This document shows positions 44,352 to 53,940 of a stretch of 64,000 nt of DNA, in pieces. Within the stretch, counting starts at the first letter, position 1. The number at the start of each line of letters is the position of its first letter. The notes beneath the pieces were generated by a model. The model saw nothing but the letters and a program-made list of their open reading frames with translations, had not been told where the DNA came from and did not search any database. Source of the DNA: Tolypocladium sp. Sup5 PDA-1 (Eukaryota; Ascomycota; Sordariomycetes; Hypocreales; Ophiocordycipitaceae); NCBI GenBank assembly GCA_000750105.3, contig JPHH03000006.1:372001-436000 (forward strand), given 5' to 3'. The position numbers and the translations under genes are program-made.

Positions 44352-45925
44352 TGCCGTTATGGCCGGTTTGTGGGGTGGCGGAAAGGCTTAGGAGTACTCC
44401 GTAGAGCTGGTCTACAACCCTTGTATATATAATTGTCAACAGGCGAAATTGGTGTGACGGGACGAACAGGCTGACGGGATGAACAGGCTATCTAACTCAC
44501 CAATACACCTTTTGCACTTCATGCTCCTCCTTGCCCCCTCGGATCCCTTGCGACTCCTACCAGCACCTGCAGTCCTCTCTTGCAAAACGACAACGAGCAA
44601 CGATGCAGTGGCAAGAACAAGGGCACATGGCGTGGTCGAAGACCAAGCATGGCTGAGATGTCCTCACCCTCGACTCCAGCGAGCCGAATCTGGAGGAGAC
44701 GAGACCAAGGTGCCTGTGGGACGGCGACTTCCTCTCTGATTCCACCCAAGATGTCGTCGGCACGGCTTCGTCAAGGGAACTCATGAGAAGTGTTGAGCGC
44801 TCGGCCGTGCGGACTCGGCTGCACAGATTGCTGCCAAGAGCAAGATCGCGTGGCGCTTTTTGTTGCCAGATTCGATGCGCGACGTTCAGAACGTCGAACA
44901 CTGCAAGTCGGGCTTTCGAATCCAGAGCGAGCTTCTGTCTTTGTTCACCACCTCTACATAGGCAGAACTAACATACATAAAGCTGATGAGTCCTGTATAG
45001 ACAGAACCAACATGCGTAAAGCCGCGCTGAGTGCATTTGCAGAGGCGCCTATTGCGTGCGGCGGTGTTGCTGTTGGCTGCGCGGGTGTGGCCGTGACGGG
45101 AAGACGATCCGGGCGACAGCCGGGGCTCGCCCACACTAGAGGGCATACCCTGGCACGAAAATGATGGTGAGTGTCTTACGACCAGGGGGCTCGGGAGTTG
45201 ACGGTTTACCCTTTGGGTAGGGCTGATGGCTGTGCAGACTACCGAGAGGCTAGGCCCTTGTGTCTTCAAGTTGACGAAGCGCCCTCTCGTGGGTCTTCTG
45301 AGTCTTCTCGTGAGGAGAGGCGAGAGAAACGGGAGTTGGACTCGAAAACTTGTATATCGGTAGACACGTGCTCTGTCTGCCATGCATGGGCCCGGTTCCT
45401 TGGAGAAGAAAGGAGATGTACGAAGTACCTATGTACAGTCGGTTCAGGTTCAGTGTCCGTGTTTTATTAGTGCCAAGACTCGAGAGCTTTTCTGAACATG
45501 GGTTGAATGTGGCTATAATACAGTGCGTGGCTGAAGAATTGGAGGAGTGCTATTCGTACTGCAGGTTGTCATCAATGGCAGACGGCGGTTTCGAGACAAA
45601 CGATGATATTGGAACTCCCTTTGCCTGGCATCAAAAAGCTTCATAGATATCCTGCCAGCGAGTTTTCCTCTTTCGATAACAAGACACTGCGCACGGCTGG
45701 CCTCACTCCGAGTGCCAAGTCTACGAAGTATAACGCATTGTATATTGATCCACTGAGATATGCGGATCTATGTTGCAATGTCATTTCATTTTCCGTTACG
45801 AAGTACTATAAAACCCGGATACGCCCTTGAAAGGCAGGAGCAGGAGACCTGTACCTTCATTCATAACAATCTCTCTCAGTTTTCCCGAAAGGCTTCTACA
45901 CAGTAGAACCGAGAAGTCCTTCAAG
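44352..45925. other. Spacer with short degenerate repeats, no gene seen
   Basis: Contains a TACTCCGTAG motif near 44395, a 17-bp tandem duplication of TGACGGGAYGAACAGGC at about 44455-44488, and an imperfect direct repeat of about 25 bp (CAGAACYAACATRCRTAAAGC) at about 44963 and 45002. A GTACGAAGTAC copy is near 45418. No coding region is supported. Confidence 0.4.
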
Positions 45926-46669
45926 ATGAAGATGCTTGCACCACTCCTCTTCTGGTCCCTCCTCGGGCTCTCTGCTGCGGCCCCTACCGGTGTTGAGGGT
46001 GGCTCCGCCGCAGCAACTTGCGACTGCACCGGCACGATCGACGGCGGCTCCGCCTCCGCATCGTCCATCTGCAGCGACTCCCGCCTCGGACCCAACGTCC
46101 TGCCGCAGATGCTGCCGCTCGGCACGTTCGTGTCAAACTACGACCGCTTCGGAGGGCTGACGCCGGGCAACTTCCTCAAGAAATGGACCGACGACAAGGG
46201 CAAGTATGTGTATCCGCCACAGAACGGATTTCAGCTTGATGTGGACGGCAAGGCCATCAATGGCACCATGGTCCTGCAAGTGGGCACGCTGGTAGACCGC
46301 TTCGGAAGCGAGCATGGTACGTCGCGGTATTGAGCGTCGCACAACTGAGAGCGGCTGGTGTTAACTTGAGTCGTCACAGGGTCATATGTCTCTGCCGCGA
46401 GCGCTCCCTACTCGCAGAGGGCACTCCCCCCTTCGAACCTCGATACGAATCCATCTGCGCCCGAATTCCCATACAACTATCACGTCTACCGGGTGCTCAA
46501 GCCGCTCACGGTCGTCGGAGGACCCATTGCGCCATGGTTTGGCCAGCCTGGACTCGGCGCACAGTTCTACACCGGCGGGGTGGGAAACATCATGGCCTTG
46601 ATTTCGGGCGGCTACCTGCAGAGGGAGAACACGACGGTTTTGATATCTGGTAAGAAGGGGTGCGCTTAG
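45926..46669 (+). CDS. Secreted TNT-domain protein, putative NAD glycohydrolase
   Basis: Exons 45926-46316 and 46380-46669 (63-nt intron, GTACGT, branch GTTAAC, acceptor TCACAG), 226 residues. A clear signal peptide (about 1-18, MKMLAPLLFWSLLGLSAA) predicts secretion. The mature N terminus has a few cysteines (CDC, C) and a Gly/Ser/Ala stretch. The C-terminal half matches the TNT domain of fungal surface NADases and the tuberculosis necrotizing toxin family: VGTLVDRFGSE, SAPYSQRALPP, YHVYRVLKP, GGPIAPWFGQPGLGAQF and a final LISGGYL. The family cleaves NAD to nicotinamide and ADP-ribose. I see no break. No separate immunity gene is recognisable nearby. A GTAAGA near the 3' end (about 46650) could be a donor for another short exon. 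Confidence 0.75.
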
Positions 46670-47691
46670 TGCCTGTGTTGGATCACTGAGTCCTTGTTCC
46701 GAGTAAGCCTGCCAAGTTGACAGTTACTTTACTTCAATTATATATGTTATTTCAATATATAGTATATCTTTAGTTGGACTTATAGAGAGTACTCTAGGTT
46801 TACTTGACTGCCGAGACGCACTGTGTTTAGCCACATCCAGCAATAAGTGGTCTTGTCTGGAAAACCGTTAGACGGTTCATAGACACTGAATCGCGGACAC
46901 TGAACCTGAACCCCACGGTAACATCGTCCCCACGAGATATCAGATCTCGTGCTCTCTCCCCAACCACCATTGCCAACTTGCCACCTCGACCCCTCATCAG
47001 CATTCTTGCTCTTGAGTCTTCTCCCTTTTATTCTTTCTGACAAGCAGCAACTGTCGTCTCAACGAGTTCTGCTCTCAGCAACACGAGACACGGCGATCCT
47101 CAAACCCAGGCGGCATCTCCCCTGTCGGAGCTGAAGATGACCCGGCTCCCACAGCGCCGGCCCCCCAGTCCGCTCCCCTCAGCCGCAGCACCTAGCGCGA
47201 CGCCGTCACGAAACCCCAGGCTGTCTGCATGGCCCTGCCTGCCAGCGAAAACTCATGCCTGTAACCGCTAATCTCCTCTTGTGAGACTCCAACCTTGAAT
47301 CTCGTGTCTTCGGGGCGACATCCGCGCTGCAGGTCACCCCTGGTCCGCAAGGCAGAATTGCGCCAACGCGAGTGGCCCTGGTCCTGCAACCGCGACGGGG
47401 ATGTTGTCCACGACGAGCCTGTGATATGGGGCCGGTAGATGAGGGCTCGTGAGCTGGGCGCGCTCGAAAGGTCGCCTTCCCGCTAGTCCTCGTTCAAGTA
47501 AAAAGGCTTCCCTCCCTTTGGACGTGTGAATCCTCTCTCCGAGCCTTTGGCGTCTTCTTTGTTTCTCGCTCTTGTAATTCTCTTGTCGGTTTTCCTCTTC
47601 TTCTCGCCGCTCCCGTCACCAACTCGAACCCCTTTCTCCGACCACCCTCGAACGCACAGTAGATCTCGCGAAGGCTTCGCCAGCAGCAATC
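46670..47691. other. Spacer with A/T-rich patch before the MARVEL gene
   Basis: The stretch 46720-46800 is strikingly A/T-rich for this window (TTATATATGTTATTTCAATA). The last 200 bp before 47692 are strongly C/T-rich, as a leader would be. No gene. Confidence 0.45.
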
Positions 47692-48794
47692 ATGGGTTCC
47701 CCCGAACGTCTCACTGGGCACGAGCACATCCCCAGGTACCCCCGGGGTTGGATCGTCCTGCGCTGCTTCCAGCTCGTCTTCTGCGTCCTCATCATCGGCT
47801 TGGCTGCCTACTCCCTCTACCTCTTGCCCGCAGTCGGCCCCATCCTGGCAATGCTCTCAGTAAGGCGCCCTGAGACTCAACCGAGTTCTTCTCTGGACAA
47901 GTTGGGTTTACATGCTTTCCGCAGGCTGTCATTACCCTCGCCGTCTCCATCTGGCTCATCACCGCACACTCGTGCGCCCCCAAGGCGTACAACTACTGGG
48001 CCACCCTGGTGTTTGACATCTTCCTCTACATCTTCTGGCTGGTGTCGTTTGCTCTCTGTGCTGTCGAGGCCGCTGCCCTCCTGATCTATAACTACGGCTA
48101 CTGCAATAACTATTACGACTACTACGACGACGACTCGTACTACAATGCCTACTGCGGCAGCAGCAGCTTCAGCTCGACCCACGGCGCAATTGTTGCCGCC
48201 ATGTCTGGTCTTGGCGCGCTCGAGTTGTAAGTCTTGACCCCCGTGACGCTGATTGCAAGCCCCCGGACCTGGATGCTAACGTGCGCAATCCCCAGCCTGT
48301 TCTTCTTCATCGCCTGGGTCACCGATGCTGTTGTGATTTACCGCCACCGACGCGCTGGCCTCCAGAGCAAGCCCAGCGGCAGCGCCAAGCCAGGGAGCGT
48401 TGCCGGTCCCTACCAGGTGCAGATGCAGCCGCAGCCGCAGTTCAAGTCCAACTACGAGGCCGTTCCTCAGCAGGGCATCCCCTTCCAGCAGCAAGACACC
48501 TCCTACAACCCTCAGGGCATGTACAACCCGCCCGCCCAAGGCTTCCCTCCTCAGCAGGCCTCTCCCCAGCCCTACTACCAGAACGGCCAACAGGCCTTCT
48601 ACCAGCCTGCTGCCGCCCCAATCGCTCCTCAGCCCACCGGAAGCTCGTTGCCGACGACCGCCTCTCCTCCACCTCAGGGTGGCTACCAGGCTCCTTACGA
48701 GCACCAGCCTTCGCCGCACCAGCAGCAGCCTTACGCGCAGCCCCCTCCGGTCCACTCGCCGACCCCTTATCATCCTCCTCAACAGGGTTACTAA
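47692..48794 (+). CDS. MARVEL-domain tetraspan membrane protein
   Basis: Exons 47692-47859, 47925-48226 and 48296-48794 (introns 65 and 69 nt), 322 residues. Four membrane segments are visible: WIVLRCFQLVFCVLIIGLAA, VITLAVSIWLI, WATLVFDIFLYIFWLVSFAL, and ALELFLFFFIAWVTDAVVIY across the second join. Before the fourth helix is an unusual Tyr/Asp-rich loop (YCNNYYDYYDDDSYYNAYCG) bracketed by cysteines. The cytoplasmic tail of about 130 residues is Pro/Gln/Tyr-rich (QGIPFQQQDTSYNPQGMYN), a common trait of fungal MARVEL proteins related to eisosome and membrane-domain factors. The role is not defined beyond membrane organisation. Converges with the M28 peptidase gene. Confidence 0.85.
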
Positions 48795-49126
48795 GAGTTA
48801 TGCCCCTCGAAATGCCCCTTGAGAAGTCGGGGCCGGGATCGGAGTCCCGATGCTGAGAGGATGGATTAATACCCGAGGTAGTGTTTCTGGTACGAACCCC
48901 TTTTGGATCTACAGCACTTCATAATGAGCCCCACGGGGTCAACGGGAGGAGTTGTGGCGTCTCACGTCATTTGGCTTTGCTTTGCGTAGAAAAGATGCAT
49001 ATTGCTGTATGTCCTGAGGAATTACGAAACGATATATTATCAGTCCATCCAAGATTTCGTCATCGAGTCCAGTCCACTCGTTCATGAAGTGGTGGAGGGG
49101 TAACTATGGCAGCGGGAGTGGCTGCT
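48795..49126. other. Convergent 3' spacer, no gene
   Basis: 332 bp between the MARVEL and M28 peptidase stop codons; probably both 3' UTRs. Confidence 0.45.
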
Positions 49127-51685
49127 TCACTTGATGCTCTTGGTAGCCTTGATAACGCATCGGTCAATGATGCCAGACCACTTCAGGCCGTTGTTGTAAT
49201 CCTTGGCGTCGATGCTCTCCATCAGACCGGGGTAGACGGCTAAATATCCCTTGTCAGCACTCAAATCTGGGGACAGATCAAAGGGTGTTGAACGGTTAAA
49301 ATGGAAGGGACTCACCTCCGGCATAGCCCGTCCACAGCCCCGGCGCAAAGACGACGTGCTTGAACCAGCTCCGGCTGTCGAGCCCGCCCTCGAAGAGGAA
49401 GTTGCGCTCAAAGTACTTGTACTGCGTGTTGGTGTTGGCAATGGTGATCCACAGCTTGATCTTGCCGATGATGTTCCACCAGGGGAGGCCCTTCTCGAGC
49501 TTGCGGTTCGCCCAGGCAGCGCGCTCGTCCAGCTCGGCGGTCTTGACACGGAGGGTGGCGAGGGACTTGCGCACGGTCTTGAGGCTCTCCTCGAAGGCGT
49601 CTGCACTGCCAGTGACGTCCTTTGACGAGACGGCCCCACGGAGGGCGAAGATTTCGGCGTCGGATGTGGGCTCCCTGGTGGACTTGAGTTTGTCCTCGAC
49701 CTTGCTGAGGTAGCCATCCAAGGCGTCGGCGTACTCGGCTGCACCAAAGGGGATGACGATTGTGTTGGACAGCTCGCCAACGAGAACACCGAGCACCTTG
49801 GCCATGGCCTCGTGGTATTTGAAGCCAGGGTCGGCGTACTCGTTCATCCAGTGGAAGCTGTCGTAGTTACTGTGATAGTGGTAGACAGGGCCATCGGGCT
49901 CGCCCTTGAAGCCCATATCGATGCAGGGGATACCGGCGAAGTCCTGGAACGCAGTGAAGTCGCTGCCGCTGCCCATGGTGCTGATCTTGCCGTCCCAAAC
50001 GTCTCCGACAGTTTGACCCTTGGTCGTCTGATTAGGGGACGGAACCAGGTTCGTGGCGTCTCGGAGAACCTGGTTGAGCAGAGGCGCGGCAGACGCTTGG
50101 AATTTCGGTCCAGCAGCGCCGACATCGACATTGATATAAGCGACGTTGGCGTCGGAGAGCCAGGGGAGATACTCTTCGACCCACTCGGTGCTGCCGATGA
50201 GGCCGTACTCCTCGCCATCCCAGCTGGCAAAGACAATAGTGCGGAGAGGCTTCCAGCCGGCCTCGACCGCCTTGCCAACGCTGCGGATGACTTCGTTGAG
50301 AACAGCTGAGCCGCTGTTGGGGTCCCCAGCCCCGCCAGCGATCCATGCATCGCGATGGTTGCCGACGACAATGACCTCGTTGGGAATGGTACCATTGACG
50401 ACACCAATGACGTCCCACAGAGGAGTTGTGGTGTAGTCCTGCTCGTTGTAGAGGTTGAGAACCACATTGTCGGGCGAGGGGCCGACGTTGTACTCGACGC
50501 CCTTGTAGCCGAGGCCAAGGTTCCTGTTCCAGTACTTGTTCAGTTTGGTCGCCTTGGGGCCATGGCCGTTGAGGGCCTTGAGGATGGGGATAGCATCAGC
50601 ATAAGAGATGGGGATGGAAGGGATAGAAGGGGTCGAGTCGTCAACAGGTGCACGGGGAGAACCCGGCTTGGAAGGATAGCCCGGGGTTGATCTGTTACTC
50701 GTGTTAGTGACAAAGTGTTAACCACTATGACCGGGTATACGTACGGGTCACCGGGGCGCACGCTCAGGAACTGGACACTCCCGCGCTGGACGCTGCTGGG
50801 GTTCCGGGCCGGACCCTTGGGGTATTGCTCGTATCCGTTCTCCTCAGTCTTCTCGCCGTCGTCGCCAGGGTCGCTGTAGATCAAGGTGCCCACCATTCCA
50901 AGCTCCTGTGCCCGCTTAACCTTGAGGCCGCGGAAAATGCCACCGTACTTGGCAATGGCGATCTTGCCCTTGAGGTCGATGCCAGCCTCGATCAAATCCT
51001 CAAAGTCCGCGTACGTTCCGTAGTTGACGTAAACGAAAGGAGCGGTGACATTTCCGCTTGCAGAGTAGCCATGGAAAGTTGGGACTCTGCTGGTGAGGGC
51101 TGTCGAGGGGTCCTCCTCCAAGACGTCTTCGGTAAGAGAGGCCTTGAAGGCAACAGTCCACGATTCAGCCTTGCTCGACTGCTTTAGTAGAGAGAGGCTG
51201 TGGTCGACGGGGTAGTTGATGTAGACGTCGTACGCAACGATACTGGCTTCAACGCCCCAGTTCTGCCACTTGTCCATCGTCCACTCGGCCTAGAATATGG
51301 TTAGCTTCAAGTGGATGGGAGAGGGGTTTTTGGCAGCCGGAAATACCTGCGAGTAATTCTTGCCGGCCAAGTGAGGTCCGGAGGTGTAATACCGGCTCCA
51401 TTCTTTGGCACTCTCTGCCGTGGGAGTGTCGAGCAAGATAGACCGCAGCTTCTCATGGCTGAGGCTCTTGCCGTCGTGCTTCGACTTCGCGTAATGGCTA
51501 TGTCGTCCATGATGGTGGTGGTAAGGCCAAAGGAAGAAGGCGTGGATGGCGATTGATATGAAGGCGCTGATTAGCAGACAGGTGCATGCGATGGTGCAGA
51601 AGCGCCGACACGTCTGGTGCGGATACCTCCTCCGGGGAGGCCCGACTCGGACAGTCTGGATGAGCGGCGTCGACTCGCTGGGCAT
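49127..51685 (-). CDS. Glutamate carboxypeptidase II-like M28 metallopeptidase
   Basis: Minus-strand exons 51685-51347, 51289-50745, 50691-49316 and 49239-49127 (introns 57, 53 and 76 nt), 790 residues. Type II membrane topology: a basic cytosolic start, one helix (CTCLLISAFISIAIHAFFLW), then a histidine-rich stem (PYHHHHGRHSHYAKSKH). A PA domain follows (FVYVNYGTYADFEDL, KGKIAIAKYGG), then the M28 core with zinc-ligand motifs: GNHRDAWIAGGAGDPNSGSA, FASWDGEEYGLIGSTEW, YINVDVG and YHYHSNYDSFHWM. The C-terminal part is the transferrin-receptor-like dimerisation domain. Ligands appear intact, unlike in true transferrin receptors. Relatives are yeast Vps70/Tre1/Tre2 and human PSMA. A vacuolar or plasma-membrane peptidase role is inferred; the substrate is unknown. 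Confidence 0.92.
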
Positions 51686-53940
51686 CTTTTGCGGCCCCGA
51701 CGAGAATCTGAAGCTCGGGGTTAGTCCAGGAACAGAGGGCGATGGGGGAGAAGTGAGGTTGTGTCGAGCTGATGGTGCCGCGCGGCAGCGCGTGATGCCG
51801 TGGCTTTTGCCACACCAAGTGACCACACCACCCAGGCAGCCTGACGCTTGGAGGTTGCCGTTTGTACTTACAGCTTGCCCATGTTGTTTTGATATGATAA
51901 AATCGCCCCCCAAATTCACTCTCTCACTGCTTCAACTGGAGGAAGCGATAAGACAGTGAATGAGAAGGGTAAAGGAATGAGGAGAAGCTCGGTAGGACGA
52001 GTAGCAGTCGAGCTCTGTTCACCGGATTACGAAATGGCCCATCTGTTGACGTTATGCACCAGCCACGACCCAGCTGGATTGGAGGTCACTTGCAGCGGGC
52101 GCTCCTGCCTGATTCGACGCGGCCGGCGCGGGGAGCTCGCCTGTGGTTGGCGTGAGCCACAGGCAGCCGCACCAGCCACAGATAGGGAGGGGTACCGTAC
52201 CCAGCTGCATTCATTTCCGCCTCGGAGCCTCCCACTGCAAGATTCGGAGGAGCTCCATCCCCAGCTTGCGGAGACGCAAGTATCCGAACTCAAGGGGAGC
52301 TAGGAGAACAAAAACACAATGACAAAGGACCAGGCGGTAGTCCATATGTATCTCCCTCTTGAATACCCAGCGCCAGTTGTTGCTCACCAGCGGGCCAGAC
52401 CCTAGTCGTTGGGCTCCGTCTCGTGGTGTCGTTGGGAAGTTGAACGAACCAGACGAGGCGCAAATCGGCATCACTCGCCCCGACAAGGGTCCGGCCGCTC
52501 CCCCGCTTCAAGGTGGGACAGCGAGCGGGCGTTGCACCGGCCATGACCGGCCTCGATTTGACGACGATGCTCGTGCTGTGTCAACGCAACGGCCACTCGA
52601 GGCGCCTCGTCTGAGACATCATGTCAGAAAACGGCCTAAACCACGACAACGCTTAGCGGGTGGCACCGCCCTGAGCGCCAAAGGCGCGGGAACTCGTCAA
52701 CGTGCAGATGACCCTGGGGAGGACCCCGGAGGAGACTCGACGGGCGATTGAAGGCATCCCCATGCAATAGCATGGCTCGACACCGCCTCTAGCCCAACCA
52801 ACCAGCGTCCCACAGAGCTGCCGTGAGTTCGCGACGGCCGGGCAGCACTCCCTGTCGTGGATTAATAAGAGCAGGGCGCATGTGGCTCGCGGACGGGTTC
52901 CATTCACACGTTGACAAGGATCGGGGCCGTCGCCGTGTCTCGCCCGGCACGCTATCACCATGCCGTGTTCCTCGGGCCCTGGCTCCGCTGTCGGACAGTG
53001 GCGGTTTGTCAGCTCCGTCATGGGACCAAGAACCGCCAAGTCGACGCATCGAGGCCCCGATCCACGAGACCTGCTAGAATAAACCGGAAGTTATGCAGGG
53101 TGCGAAGGCGGGTGGCAGGGGGCCAGGTGTACCTGCCCAACGTTGCTACGAGTAGAATCATTACGGAGGACGGACTACGAGACCGTAAACCACGTCCCTG
53201 CCCGCCTTTCGATGATGCCTTTTATTTACTGATTTAACCTTTAGTTATAGTTGAATTTTAGTAGACATACCGCGAAAATTTATATATTATTTTCGAAGAG
53301 TATTTAAGTAGCCTTAACTTTTTTATTCTTCCTTACGAAGTAGGTACTATGTAGGAGATGCTGGGAGATGGGCAAGTTCAGCGTGTCAATGCAACAGAGA
53401 CGCAGCCCGGCTTATGGCTGGAATAGACCGCCAAAAATCCAAATACAGGCAAATTGGCGGCCCCTGCTAGCAGGGTACTTCGCGGGCAGGGGGGAAACGA
53501 GATATGTGCAACTACGAGTAGATCAGGGCCTTAGTCGTCCGTACGTATTCGTACAGTACTGATGGATGGATTCAAAGTGGCTGGAGGTTGGCTTGCTAGC
53601 GCTGCCTTGAGTGCATGACTGCAATCCAGTGGAGCACTGATGGAGGCGGGCCACTGACAAATGGCTGGCCTAGCGAACCACTGCAATACCCGCTGACTGC
53701 CGGCTCTCGTTCACGATCTCTCTCCTTTGAACATTTTTCCAGTCAACCTATTTTCCTTCTTCGAGCTGCTGTGAACTCGGTGCTCATTCTCTGCCTCTAT
53801 CTGGGGCTCTGTCGATTCGTCGAAATTGGAAACCCGCCACCCTCGTCCCGATACTGGAGAGGGATTATTACACGAATTCTTTTTTCCATTGACGTCCCTT
53901 CGACTTCCCCTCAGCGTGCCGCCATCCGACGACCGTGACA
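51686..53940. other. Divergent spacer upstream of M28 peptidase and MFS genes
   Basis: 2.3 kb, no gene recognised. An A/T-rich island at about 53220-53345 (TTTATATATTATTTTCGAAG) contrasts with GC-rich surroundings. Motif copies occur near 53537-53558 (GTCCGTACGTATTCGTAC). The leader from 53700 to 53940 is C/T-rich. Confidence 0.4.
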
